A DNA stretch of 37,265 bases from an uncultured Bacilli bacterium (GCA_934097085.1 CAKONK010000014.1:1-37265), one strand, 5' to 3'; positions 15,851 through 24,630 are shown, numbered from the stretch's first letter. A program made the numbers and translations. The notes: generated from the sequence alone by a model not told the origin.

Positions 15851-17068
15851 ATGGATCAAGTTAAAATTGGCAAATTTATTGCAAGTTTGAGAAAAGAAAA
15901 GAATATGACTCAAGAGCAGTTTGCACAAAAAATGGGTGTAAGTATAAATGCTGTAAGTAAATGGGAAAGGGGAATAAGTTTTCCTGATGTTTCACTATTT
16001 AAAAAATTATGTAGTGAACTTAATATAAGTATCGAAGAGTTAATTAATGGAGAAAAAGATAATAGTGATGAAGCTAAAGAAAAAGCAATTATTACTTCGA
16101 TAAAAGATAAAGAACAAATGAAGAAAAAGAATAAAAAGATATTTATTATAAGTTCAATATTATTTTTAATAGTTATAAACTTTTTAATAATTTATAATTT
16201 AAAAATGAAAGTTAATTTAGTAAATGATTCAAATTATTTATATGATGAAGTAATTGACTTTTTAAGAACAAAAGAATTTAAGGAAAACCCTGATGCAAAA
16301 TATAAAGACTTTAATGTATTTTATAGTTATTATGGTTTTGGTATTGAAAAATCTGGGGATTATAAGTATGTATATATGTGGATTTATGATGGAAGTTTTT
16401 ATATTGAAAATGAAGAATATGGTGGTGCTTTAGCTTCTTCATCGAGTAGTTCAATGCCAATAAAAGCGATATTTAAAAATAATATTTTACAGGAAATTAT
16501 TTACCCAAAACAAGGTAATGAATATACCTTTTCAATAAGAAAAATGTTTCCTAAAATAATTGCTCATCAAGTTTTAAATTTTGATAAATATAAAAATATC
16601 AATAAATTATATAATGAAGTAGAAAATAAAAAAAATATCTATTATAACTATCTAAATGTGGATGTAAATAAAATAACTCTTGATGATTTAGCATATGGTG
16701 ACTTACTATTTTCTGTTGAATCTAAAAATACTTCATGTATTCCTTTACTTTTAAATGTATATAAAAATAATAAATATGTTTTATATACTAAATATAAAGC
16801 ATGCAAAAAAGGGCAAGCTTGTAATGATATGCTTGAGTATGCGGATCCAATCGAAGGTAAATATGATTTTGATTTAATTGAAATTATTAGACATAGTACA
16901 GATGCAAATTTACATTCATATATTACGGGAGATTTTTCAAATTATACTATTTCTTCGGGAAAGGGTTATACGTTTACTACAGATGATGATAATAAATATT
17001 TAAAAGATTTTTTAAAGTCACTTAACATTAATTTAAAACAGTGTGCACAGCCAAAATATGATAATTAA
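15851..17068 (+). CDS. XRE-type HTH protein with a membrane anchor and extracellular domain
   Basis: A 405-residue protein. Residues 1-60 are a typical Cro/C1-type HTH (IGKFIASLRKEKNMTQEQFA, then GVSINAVSKWERG and ISFPDVSLFKKLC). A basic linker leads to one transmembrane helix (IFIISSILFLIVINFLIIYNL), and about 290 residues are predicted outside. XRE domains joined to a membrane anchor are common in Firmicutes and suggest transmembrane signalling; the ligand and regulon are unknown. GGAAGTGAG precedes ATG 15851. An in-frame GTG at 15800 lacks a ribosome site and would add 17 residues before the HTH, so it is rejected. Confidence 0.75.
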   Translation: MDQVKIGKFIASLRKEKNMTQEQFAQKMGVSINAVSKWERGISFPDVSLFKKLCSELNISIEELINGEKDNSDEAKEKAIITSIKDKEQMKKKNKKIFIISSILFLIVINFLIIYNLKMKVNLVNDSNYLYDEVIDFLRTKEFKENPDAKYKDFNVFYSYYGFGIEKSGDYKYVYMWIYDGSFYIENEEYGGALASSSSSSMPIKAIFKNNILQEIIYPKQGNEYTFSIRKMFPKIIAHQVLNFDKYKNINKLYNEVENKKNIYYNYLNVDVNKITLDDLAYGDLLFSVESKNTSCIPLLLNVYKNNKYVLYTKYKACKKGQACNDMLEYADPIEGKYDFDLIEIIRHSTDANLHSYITGDFSNYTISSGKGYTFTTDDDNKYLKDFLKSLNINLKQCAQPKYDN

Positions 17069-17080
17069 TTTTTAAACTAA

Positions 17081-17112
17081 AAATAAAACTAGGACTCTAG
17101 CTTTATTTTTTT
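17081..17112. terminator. Bidirectional terminator between convergent genes
   Basis: AAATAAAACTAG (17081-17092) pairs with CTAGCTTTATTT (17097-17108) with one mismatch over a GACT loop; T runs on both strands. Confidence 0.8.
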
Positions 17113-18824
17113 TATTCTTTAACAAGAGGATTAAAATTATCTATTGCTTCGACTAATTTTGGATGTTTTATTACAAAGTGAATAGCAGGATTAGCATTTT
17201 TAGATATAATGACGTATTTATTATTTATAATTGTAGTAGTAATATTTTTAAATGTTTGCTCATTTTCATAATTAAGATGATAATTAATATTTTCTTTTTC
17301 ATATTTTTTAGTAAGTTTTAAATGCTCTAAATATTCATCATAAGTATAATTAATCTTTTTATTATAAAACATATTTTCTAAAGATAATGTTATATTTTCA
17401 TTTTCTTTTGTAATATAAATATAATCAGTAATACTATTATTTTTTAATATGTTATTCATATATTTTAACTCATTATTTTTATATTTAATTATTTTTTCAA
17501 TATCTAATTTACTAACTTTATTTCTTTTTAAAATCTTTTTTAATAGTTCATCAGTAATTGTAAATATAGGTAAGGAAGATAAAAATCTTTTTCTATTTCC
17601 ATTTACATTTTCATCATTTTTTAAGAAAAGTTCATATTCATTTTGATTATTTTCTCTATATATTTCCATAAGTGGTTTTGCTTTTTTTAATAGTAAATCA
17701 CATTTTTCTTTATAATATTTAACTTCATTTTTATTTGTCGTTAAATAGTACATTCCTTTATTATGATAACCTTTTATACATTCTCCAGTTAAGGCAGTTA
17801 CTCCAGATACATAATTTAAATGATTATAAACATTATTTTTTACACTATTCAAATAGTAAGGGGATATTTGACCAGTCATATAAATTGGTATCCAACTTTC
17901 AAGTCCAAGCATCATTTCATTAAATGGTCTATCTAAGTTATGAATAATATTTAAATGATGACCTTTTTTTAAACACATTGCTATAGCAAACATCCATTTC
18001 TTACCAAAATCAGTATCTTTTGCCATATCTTCCATTGGCATATCACTACACATAAAAATATCTTCTTTAGATTTTGATAGTACAGTGGATTTAAAAAAGT
18101 TTAATTCTCCTTCCTTCATTTCTTCGATACCATAATAATGCTTTGTTTTACCTTTATAAAAAGGTATATTTGGAACTTTTAATTTATCAAATTTTATTAC
18201 TTTTATATAATCATCTAAATTAAATGAATCAAGATTATGAAGAAAATCTGATATTTGATTTTTAAGTATCTTTTTTTCACTTATTAGAAAGGTAAATAAA
18301 ACATCATATATTTTTTCATTTGCTATGTCTTTATCACATCCAATTATTTCAATAAGGCTATTTAAATCATCAGGACTTTTATATTTAAATAAGATATATG
18401 AACATATTTTATTTGTAAACTCTATTGGATTTGAGGGTTTAGATTTTCCATATCTAATTCTTGATATGTGAGATGGATCAAATACAATGAATTTTGCCAT
18501 TTCATTTATATTTATTTTTAGAGATGTTATTAACGTATTTAAATTATTACTAAATGTTTCATAGTCAAAACTATCATTTTCAAAAGCAACCTCAAAATCA
18601 CTTGTTATTTTATTAAGTGAATAGTTATTTTTACCACTTTCTTTAGCAATATTAAATAGGGCATTAATAAGTTTTTTAAATTGTTTACTATCCTTTGCAG
18701 GAGTTCTTTCACCATTTCGATATCTTGATATAACAGGTTCTGATAATCCAGACTCCTTTGAAAGTTTTTTCGAAGAACAATTAAGAGTTTCTAAATACAT
18801 ATTTAAGACATCATTAAATTTCAT
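17112..18824 (-). CDS. Large regulator-like protein with two N-terminal HTH domains
   Basis: A 570-residue soluble protein. Residues about 1-60 form an XRE-like HTH (KKLSKESGLSEPVISRYRNG, ERTPAKD). A second one follows at about 95-140 (INEMAKFIVFDPSHISRIRYG, KSKPSNP). The remainder is a long domain with a conserved-looking core (LNIIHNLDRPFNEMMLGLES, WIPIYMTG) and a separate C-terminal module (YVIISKNANPAIHFVIKHPK). I have seen such HTH-plus-large-domain proteins in gut Clostridia, but no biochemical function is known to me; a sensor or effector domain is likely. It is divergently transcribed from the anchored-protein set at 18965-22780 with a palindrome between them, so it is the probable regulator of that set. 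Confidence 0.65.
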   Translation of the reverse strand: MKFNDVLNMYLETLNCSSKKLSKESGLSEPVISRYRNGERTPAKDSKQFKKLINALFNIAKESGKNNYSLNKITSDFEVAFENDSFDYETFSNNLNTLITSLKININEMAKFIVFDPSHISRIRYGKSKPSNPIEFTNKICSYILFKYKSPDDLNSLIEIIGCDKDIANEKIYDVLFTFLISEKKILKNQISDFLHNLDSFNLDDYIKVIKFDKLKVPNIPFYKGKTKHYYGIEEMKEGELNFFKSTVLSKSKEDIFMCSDMPMEDMAKDTDFGKKWMFAIAMCLKKGHHLNIIHNLDRPFNEMMLGLESWIPIYMTGQISPYYLNSVKNNVYNHLNYVSGVTALTGECIKGYHNKGMYYLTTNKNEVKYYKEKCDLLLKKAKPLMEIYRENNQNEYELFLKNDENVNGNRKRFLSSLPIFTITDELLKKILKRNKVSKLDIEKIIKYKNNELKYMNNILKNNSITDYIYITKENENITLSLENMFYNKKINYTYDEYLEHLKLTKKYEKENINYHLNYENEQTFKNITTTIINNKYVIISKNANPAIHFVIKHPKLVEAIDNFNPLVKE

Positions 18825-18846
18825 AATTTCACCACTTTCTAAAAAT

Positions 18847-18852
18847 ATTATA
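18847..18852 (-). promoter_or_regulatory. -10 element of the double-HTH gene
   Basis: Minus-strand TATAAT at 18847-18852. No good -35 is seen at the expected place (18870-18875), only A/T-rich sequence directly beside the palindrome, which could reflect activator dependence. Confidence 0.45.
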
Positions 18853-18877
18853 CTATATTTTTTTTAATAAAAATATA

Positions 18878-18908
18878 TTTCCATATAAAACATTGTTTTA
18901 TATGGAAA
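18878..18908. repeat. Perfect 13-bp inverted repeat, probable operator
   Basis: TTTCCATATAAAA (18878-18890) and TTTTATATGGAAA (18896-18908) are exact reverse complements separated by 5 bp. It lies in the divergent promoter region, 5 bp upstream of the plus-strand -35 and 2 bp beyond the expected minus-strand -35. No poly-T tail follows, so it is not a terminator. Confidence 0.75.
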
Positions 18909-18913
18909 GTTTG

Positions 18914-18942
18914 TTGCTTACTTAGACTTTTATAATTATAAT
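18914..18942 (+). promoter_or_regulatory. Promoter of the anchored-protein operon
   Basis: -35 TTGCTT (18914-18919), 17 bp, -10 TATAAT (18937-18942). Confidence 0.75.
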
Positions 18943-18964
18943 ATATATTATAGGTAGGTGCTTT

Positions 18965-20047
18965 ATGAAAATTGGAAAATATGATATTTCTAAAAAAAAT
19001 CTTGTTATAATTGGTGTCGTTTTTCTTATTATTATTGGAGGAACTATTTTACTTACTAAGGGTGGTAGTAAAGGAAAAGGAGTATTTTATAATCCAGATA
19101 AAAATATTAAAATAGTTAAATCAGAGGCAAGCCAAATAGAATTTGAAGATTTTAGTAATGGTGATATTACTCTTAAAAAGCCAAAGGGATGGAAAGTCAT
19201 TACAGCAGGAAGTAAAGATCAATATTCAATTAGAGTATATGATCCTAATAATTCTATGTATCAAGTATTTTTGAATTTAAAGACATCAGGATATACAAAA
19301 TCTGCAGATAGTAAGAAATATTGGCAAAATTCTATGCCAAACAGTCCTATGGCTCAACTACCTTATATAGAAGAAAAAACAACTGAAGGATTTTTCAAAA
19401 TGTATACCGAAATGTGTGAACCTGAAACTACTGATGTAGTCGTTTTACCAATGATAAAGAATTTTCAAATAAGTGAAAATTTAGGAAAAAGTGTTTTTGG
19501 TGGAGACATACTAAGAGCAACATTTAAAGATGTAAATGGTAAAGAAGGGGAAGGAATATTTACGGCTTATGTATTTGATCCAGGACCTTATTATATTTAT
19601 GAACATGTTTATTATGGTAAACAAATAGATATGTATTATTTAAATGTATATGATACAATTATGATTACAACCCCCAAAAATAAGTTTATTGATTGGGAAG
19701 AAACATTAACTACTATTTTTGACTCACTTACATTTACAGATTCTTTTATTAATGAATTTAATAAAGTACAAACTGAAGGAATGAAAAACTTTAATAAAAT
19801 TAGAGAAATCGGTAACGAGATAAGTGATGGAATAATGGATTCTTGGAATAAGAGAAACGCATCCTTTGATATAATGAGTCAAAAACAAAGCGATGCAATA
19901 CTTGGGTATGAAAGAGTTTATGATACCGAAACTAATGAAATATACAAAGCATATAATGGATTTACTGATGATTATGATGGTGAAAGATATAAATCTATAA
20001 CTGATGATATGTACTCAAAAAAGACAAGTGGATATATAGAAAAATAG
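18965..20047 (+). CDS. Membrane-anchored extracellular protein, paralogue 1
   Basis: A 360-residue protein. A short cytoplasmic start (MKIGKYDISKKN) is followed by one transmembrane helix (LVIIGVVFLIIIGGTILL) and an exported domain. The first exported half has a KKPKGWKV...YDPNN pattern reminiscent of PsbP/Mog1-like folds (tentative). The second half ends in a distinctive 70-residue tail from SDGIMDSWNKR to SGYIEK, including GYERVYDTETNEIYKAYNGF. The gene immediately downstream is a paralogue with nearly the same tail. No catalytic motif is evident. Regulation by the divergent double-HTH protein is likely from the palindrome upstream. Confidence 0.7.
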   Translation: MKIGKYDISKKNLVIIGVVFLIIIGGTILLTKGGSKGKGVFYNPDKNIKIVKSEASQIEFEDFSNGDITLKKPKGWKVITAGSKDQYSIRVYDPNNSMYQVFLNLKTSGYTKSADSKKYWQNSMPNSPMAQLPYIEEKTTEGFFKMYTEMCEPETTDVVVLPMIKNFQISENLGKSVFGGDILRATFKDVNGKEGEGIFTAYVFDPGPYYIYEHVYYGKQIDMYYLNVYDTIMITTPKNKFIDWEETLTTIFDSLTFTDSFINEFNKVQTEGMKNFNKIREIGNEISDGIMDSWNKRNASFDIMSQKQSDAILGYERVYDTETNEIYKAYNGFTDDYDGERYKSITDDMYSKKTSGYIEK

Positions 20048-20077
20048 ATATTATTAAGAAAGGAAACGTGAGATTTT

Positions 20078-21151
20078 ATGAAGATTGGAAAATATGATAT
20101 TTCTAAAAAAAATGTGATGATAATTGGTGGTGCTATTCTTGTACTAGTTATAGGGATTGTTTTATTAACTAAAAAAGATGGAAAAATATTTTATAATCCT
20201 GATGCAAATATAAAGATTGTTAAATCCGAGGCTAGTCAAATTGAATTCGAAGATTATAAAACTAATGAGTTTTCTATTAAAAAACCTAAAGGTTGGAAAG
20301 TCGATACTCTTGGAGATTATATTCATTACACAATTAAAGTATATGATCCAAATAATCCTACATATCAATTTTTCTTAAATATGAAAACCGAAGGATATAA
20401 TAAATCTGAGGATGCTAAAAAATGGCAACAAAAATATTATCCAAATAACCCATTTGCTAAAACTAGTGTAATTGCTACAAAAGATACTGAAGGTTTTTAT
20501 AAAATATTTAATGATATGGGGCCATTAAATAATACGGCATCATTTACTTTTCCTGTTTTAACTGACTTTACTGTAAGTGAAAATTTAGGTAAAGGTACTT
20601 TAGGTGGAGATATGTTAAGAGCCACATTTAAAGATTCAAATGGCAAAGATGGAGAAGGAATATTTACGGCTTATGTATATGATCCGGGACCATATTATGT
20701 TAATGAAAATATTATATCTGGTAAACAAATTGATATTCAATATTTAAATGTATATGATGCAATTTTTATTACAACCCCAAAAGATGAATTTATTGATTGG
20801 GAAGATATTCTAAATACTATTTGTTCTTCTTTAAACTTTACTGATACATTTATAAATGGATTTAATAAAGAACAAGACGCTGTTATGAAAAATTTTCAGC
20901 AAATTAGAGCAATAGGAAATGAAATAAGTGATGGAATAATGGATTCTTGGAATAAAAGAAATACATCCTTTGATATAATGAGTCAAAAACAAAGTGATGC
21001 AACACTTGGTTATGAAAGAGTATATGATACAGAAACTAATGAAATATACAAAGCATATAATGGATTTACTGATGATTATGATGGAGAAAGATATAAAAGT
21101 ATTACGGATGATATGTACTCAAAAAAGACGAGTGGATATATAGAAAAGTAG
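20078..21151 (+). CDS. Membrane-anchored extracellular protein, paralogue 2
   Basis: A 357-residue tandem paralogue of the preceding gene: same start MKIGKYDISKKN, one transmembrane helix (VMIIGGAILVLVIGIVLL), the same PKGWKV-type exported domain and the same C-terminal tail (SDGIMDSWNKRNTSFDIMSQ through SGYIEK). The middle is clearly diverged (ECD residues near 120-160 barely align), whereas the last 70 residues are almost identical in protein and highly similar in DNA, including silent sites. This suggests strong constraint or gene conversion. Separated by 30 nt from paralogue 1, so co-transcribed. Confidence 0.7.
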   Translation: MKIGKYDISKKNVMIIGGAILVLVIGIVLLTKKDGKIFYNPDANIKIVKSEASQIEFEDYKTNEFSIKKPKGWKVDTLGDYIHYTIKVYDPNNPTYQFFLNMKTEGYNKSEDAKKWQQKYYPNNPFAKTSVIATKDTEGFYKIFNDMGPLNNTASFTFPVLTDFTVSENLGKGTLGGDMLRATFKDSNGKDGEGIFTAYVYDPGPYYVNENIISGKQIDIQYLNVYDAIFITTPKDEFIDWEDILNTICSSLNFTDTFINGFNKEQDAVMKNFQQIRAIGNEISDGIMDSWNKRNTSFDIMSQKQSDATLGYERVYDTETNEIYKAYNGFTDDYDGERYKSITDDMYSKKTSGYIEK

Positions 21152-21158
21152 GGTCATT

Positions 21159-22097
21159 ATGAAAAATAAAAAAATATTAATATATGCTGGTATAGTAGTT
21201 ATCTTATTAATTATTATTATAATTATTGTCGCTATTAAAAGTAATAAACCAATGCCAATTAATAATGCGGTAGTAAATAATACCACATCTGCAAAAACTT
21301 TAGTGGAAAACTTAAAACAAAAAGATTCTAATAAAAAATATTTTAAATTAAATGATGGTAAGTTTTTAAATGAGAATACATCCTTTAGTAAATATTCATT
21401 TATAAATGATAATTCAATTTATATTTTTAATCCTAATAAACTCGATGAAGGAGAGTTTGTTTATAAAAAAGTGTATGATGTTGATAAAAATATTAAAATT
21501 ATGAATATTTTTCCTGGCTATGGTTCTGATATAAAATTTATTGATTATAACGATACACTTTATACACTTCACGATGAGAATATAGACAATAAGGTCGAAG
21601 ATAGTTATGATATATATTTAAATGCTAACTATAGTTTAAGTGATTATCTAAAATGGGAATATTCTACGCAGTTTCTTGGAAAGAAAATCGATTATGATTT
21701 TATGTCAAATTATGTTTATGTAAAAGATAATGTTTTATATAGTAAAAACTATGGAAATGAAAAATATCCAAATATTGAGAAAGTAAGTGGTAATTATGAA
21801 GGTGAAAAAGTAATTAGAATTTATAATGAAAGAATACTTAAAACTGATAAAGGGTTTTATGAAATAATGAGTTATTTTAATACTAAAGAAAATAAAACAG
21901 TTATCACTACAGTAAAAATTAATATGTTAACTAAATATTATGATGAAGTATTAACATTTACTTATAAATATGTCATTTTAAAGGATTTAACTATTATACC
22001 TATAAATGATGTTATGGAAAATAGAGTAAGAGATTATTCATATGACTATTTCTTAAGTGGATTTAATTATGAAAGTGAAGTTAGATACGAAGAATAA
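21159..22097 (+). CDS. Anchored extracellular protein of unknown function
   Basis: A 312-residue protein with an N-terminal membrane anchor (ILIYAGIVVILLIIIIIIVAI) and about 280 exported residues rich in Tyr, Asn and Lys, probably beta-structured (repeated YVYVKDNVLY and RIYNERILKT-like strands, as in propeller or PQQ-like folds; speculative). It begins 7 nt after the stop of paralogue 2 and its ribosome site (GTAGGG) overlaps that stop, so it belongs to the same operon and probably works at the cell surface with the paralogue pair. No known family recognised. Confidence 0.6.
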   Translation: MKNKKILIYAGIVVILLIIIIIIVAIKSNKPMPINNAVVNNTTSAKTLVENLKQKDSNKKYFKLNDGKFLNENTSFSKYSFINDNSIYIFNPNKLDEGEFVYKKVYDVDKNIKIMNIFPGYGSDIKFIDYNDTLYTLHDENIDNKVEDSYDIYLNANYSLSDYLKWEYSTQFLGKKIDYDFMSNYVYVKDNVLYSKNYGNEKYPNIEKVSGNYEGEKVIRIYNERILKTDKGFYEIMSYFNTKENKTVITTVKINMLTKYYDEVLTFTYKYVILKDLTIIPINDVMENRVRDYSYDYFLSGFNYESEVRYEE

Positions 22098-22119
22098 TAC
22101 CTTTTTGGTATTTTTTTTT
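22096..22119 (+). terminator. Terminator of the anchored-protein operon
   Basis: AATACC (22096-22101) pairs with GGTATT (22107-22112), followed by a long T run. Confidence 0.85.
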
Positions 22120-22120
22120 A

Positions 22121-22129
22121 TGTTATAAT
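22121..22129 (+). promoter_or_regulatory. Extended -10 of the DUF1287 gene, leaderless arrangement
   Basis: TGT-TATAAT ends at 22129, only 6 nt before ATG 22136. No Shine-Dalgarno sequence fits between, so the mRNA would start at or beside the ATG. Confidence 0.6.
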
Positions 22130-22135
22130 TAATTT

Positions 22136-22780
22136 ATGAAAAAGAAATTATTAATTATTATCATTTTTATATGTTTATTTATTATTTTATATTTGCTTTA
22201 CCATTTTAACTATATACCACATAAAAAGTATACTAATAACTATTTTAATATTGAGTCTTATGTAAGTAATGTAGATAAAGATAATGATGGAATTGATGAT
22301 CAAACAGATATATTAGATAGTGCAAGAAAATATATATCCACGAAGCCAAAGTATAAAAGTAAATATTATAATACTGGTTATCCAAATGATGGTTATGGAG
22401 TATGTACTGATGTAGTTGCTTTTGCTCTTAAAGATGCTGGTTATGATTTACAAAGTCTTGTTAATGAACATATATTAGCAAATAAAGATTTATATGATAT
22501 AGAGGTGGTAGATAAAAATATAGATTTTCGAAGAGTAAAAAATTTAAAAATTTATTTAGATTACAATGCACAAAGTTTAACCACAGATATTAATGATATA
22601 GAAAAGTGGCAAGGTGGAGATATAGTAGTTTTTAAAAATCATATTGGTATTGTGTCTGATAATAGAAATCGTAAAGGAATTAGTTTTGTTATTCATCATG
22701 CAAATCCATATCAAAAATATTATGAAGAAGATATATTAGAGTATCATAATGATATAGTGGGTCATTATAGAGTTAGTTAA
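22136..22780 (+). CDS. DUF1287 family protein, NlpC/P60-like cell-wall amidase fold
   Basis: A 214-residue exported protein: N-terminal anchor or signal (LLIIIIFICLFIILYLLYHF), then the DUF1287 domain. Key motifs are DILDSARKYISTKP, GVCTDVVAFALKDAGYDL with the candidate nucleophile Cys, WQGGDIVVFKNHIGIVS with the candidate His, and FVIHHANP. Members are related to NlpC/P60 cysteine amidases and are presumed to act on the cell wall, but I know of no defined substrate. An EF-hand-like DKDNDGIDDQ (about residues 51-60) may bind calcium. The last 165 coding bases, plus 17 bp beyond the stop, recur almost exactly at 24631-24812. Confidence 0.8.
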   Translation: MKKKLLIIIIFICLFIILYLLYHFNYIPHKKYTNNYFNIESYVSNVDKDNDGIDDQTDILDSARKYISTKPKYKSKYYNTGYPNDGYGVCTDVVAFALKDAGYDLQSLVNEHILANKDLYDIEVVDKNIDFRRVKNLKIYLDYNAQSLTTDINDIEKWQGGDIVVFKNHIGIVSDNRNRKGISFVIHHANPYQKYYEEDILEYHNDIVGHYRVS

Positions 22781-22797
22781 ATTATAATTTAAAAAGA
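22616..22797 (+). repeat. 182-bp direct repeat, copy 1 (3' end of the DUF1287 gene)
   Basis: By eye this stretch aligns without gaps to 24631-24812 with 4 mismatches in 182 positions. It covers the last 54 codons plus stop and 17 bp of downstream sequence. Confidence 0.9.
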
Positions 22798-22885
22798 TAT
22801 ACTTATTTTAAGCTATATCTAGAGTATATTTTTTAGAAAAACTTAATAATGAAGAAAGTTTATTTTATATAACTTTACAATTATC

Positions 22886-22979
22886 TCGTCAAAACGTTAA
22901 AAAATGTATACTTTTATGTCGTCAAAACGTTAAATTTAGAATAAAATAACTTGTCAAAACGTTAAAAAAAGTATAAAAT
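22886..22979 (+). promoter_or_regulatory. Three tandem promoter-like repeats
   Basis: GTCAAAACGTTAAA occurs at 22888-22901, 22921-22934 and 22953-22966, at 33- and 32-bp periods (about three helical turns). Each begins with a -35-like TCGTCA or TTGTCA (22886, 22919, 22951). For the second and third, TAAAAT lies exactly 17 bp on (22942-22947, 22974-22979); for the first, TATACT lies 15 bp on (22907-22912). AAAGGGATGA then precedes ATG 23004. Confidence 0.7.
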
Positions 22980-23003
22980 ATATATATAGAAAGGGATGAT
23001 AAT

Positions 23004-24353
23004 ATGAATGAAGAAATATATTTCAAAAGGAAGATTTATAACAAATTAGTAGAATGGAAAGAAACTAGTAATGGAACAACTGCACTTTTGATTGAGGGAG
23101 CAAGGCGTATAGGCAAAAGTACAATTGCTGAACAGTTTGCTAAAAATGAGTATGAAGAATACATACTTATTGATTTTAATATTGCGCCAATTGAAATAAA
23201 AAATTTATTTATTTATGAAAGAAATGACATTGATCTTATTTTACAAAAATTACAATTATTTTATGGAAAAGTATTACCCGTAAGAAAATCAGTGATTATT
23301 TTTGATGAGGTTCAATTTTGTCCTGAAGCAAGATCTCTTATTAAATATTTGGTTGCTGATGGAAGATATGATTATTTGGAAACTGGTTCATTAATTTCGA
23401 TTAAAAAGAATGTTCAAAATATAATTATTCCTTCAGAAGAAAAGAAAATTAATATGTATCCTTTAGATTTTGAGGAGTTTTTATGGGCACTTGGTGATGT
23501 AAATACTATACCTTTTTTAAAACAATGTTTTGATACTAAAAGTAAAGTTGATATTGCACATAATCCTATAATGAAAAAATTTAGAACTTATATTCTAGTT
23601 GGTGGTATGCCCCAGGCGATTGTTGAATATATAAAAACAAAAAGTTTTGATAAGGTTGATGATAAAAAAAGAGACATATTATCTTTATATCAAGAAGATA
23701 TTAATAAGTATGGTGACAATAGTAAGAAAATATTAAGTATGTATCAAAATATTCCTGGACAACTATCAAACGGAAGTAAAAAATATAAAATTACGGCAAT
23801 TGATAAACTAGCAAGAAATCAAAATTATGAAGAAGAATTGACTTGGTTGGATGAAGCAAAAATTATTAACCTATGTAATAATGTTACTGATCCAAGTGTT
23901 GGGCTTGCTCTTACTAAAGACGATAATCATTATAAATGCTATCAATCTGATGTTGGACTTTTGGTTACACAAGCATTTATTAATAAACCTTTTATAGATA
24001 ACGAAATATATAAGGCTATACTTTTTGATAAATTAAATGTTAATGAGGGAATGATAATGGAAAATTATGTTGCACAAACGCTTAAGTCAAAAGGTTACGA
24101 ATTGTTTTATTATTCTAAAAATGATAATGATGTTATAGAAAACAATATGGAAGTTGATTTTATTATAGTTCAAGATAAAAAATTAAATCCAATTGAAGTA
24201 AAATCTGGAAATTACAACAAGCATACTTCAATTGATAGATTTAAAGATAAATTTAAAAAAAGTGTTGGAACTAGATATGTTCTTCATACAAAAGATTTAA
24301 AAGTTGAAGGCGATATTGTTTATTTACCATTATATATGGCTATATTTTTATAA
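23004..24353 (+). CDS. AAA-family ATPase with C-terminal DUF4143 nuclease-like domain
   Basis: A 449-residue protein. The N-terminal ATPase has Walker A GARRIGKST (about 32-40) and Walker B SVIIFDEVQ followed by the sensor-like LETGSL. Then comes the family's FEEFLWALGD and GGMPQAIVEYI, and a C-terminal DUF4143 domain with a PD-(D/E)xK-like core (MEVDFIIVQDKKLNPIEVKSG). Such ATPases are widespread in gut bacteria and archaea, often as accessory islands; their function is not established, though a role in DNA or stress responses has been proposed. The gene stands alone between the two copies of the 182-bp repeat, with three promoter-like repeats upstream, so it looks like an inserted cassette. 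Confidence 0.88.
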   Translation: MNEEIYFKRKIYNKLVEWKETSNGTTALLIEGARRIGKSTIAEQFAKNEYEEYILIDFNIAPIEIKNLFIYERNDIDLILQKLQLFYGKVLPVRKSVIIFDEVQFCPEARSLIKYLVADGRYDYLETGSLISIKKNVQNIIIPSEEKKINMYPLDFEEFLWALGDVNTIPFLKQCFDTKSKVDIAHNPIMKKFRTYILVGGMPQAIVEYIKTKSFDKVDDKKRDILSLYQEDINKYGDNSKKILSMYQNIPGQLSNGSKKYKITAIDKLARNQNYEEELTWLDEAKIINLCNNVTDPSVGLALTKDDNHYKCYQSDVGLLVTQAFINKPFIDNEIYKAILFDKLNVNEGMIMENYVAQTLKSKGYELFYYSKNDNDVIENNMEVDFIIVQDKKLNPIEVKSGNYNKHTSIDRFKDKFKKSVGTRYVLHTKDLKVEGDIVYLPLYMAIFL

Positions 24354-24366
24354 TTTTAGAGCTGTT

Positions 24367-24395
24367 GAAAAATTAAAATATTAATTTTTCTTCAG
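24367..24395 (+). terminator. Probable terminator of the ATPase gene
   Basis: GAAAAATTAA (24367-24376) pairs perfectly with TTAATTTTTC (24381-24390) over a 4-nt loop. The T-rich tail is interrupted, so efficiency is uncertain. Confidence 0.6.
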
Positions 24396-24630
24396 TCTCT
24401 TTTCTTTTGTTTTACACTTGAAAAGGTTTCTATTAGTAAGGTACTTGACGTATTCTAACAATTTTTTAAAAATTTATTTTTTTTATTTAATGAATTATAA
24501 TATCCTTTAAAAATAATTTTAGCATATTAATATTATTATGAATGAAACTTTATTTAAATTTTATCATAATTCATATTTTGTTTTATTTGTTCAAAGCGCT
24601 CTCAATTTGAATAATTCAATTAATTTAGAA

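Noticed and set aside
22888..22966. Three short direct repeats resembling a minimal CRISPR array
   Set aside because: Repeats are only 14 bp, spacers 18-19 bp and A/T-rich, there are no cas genes, and the repeats coincide with -35 boxes.
24538..24630. Genuine 85-residue gene starting at 24538
   Set aside because: No ribosome site or promoter, the first 31 codons match nothing, and the rest is the duplicated DUF1287 3' end.
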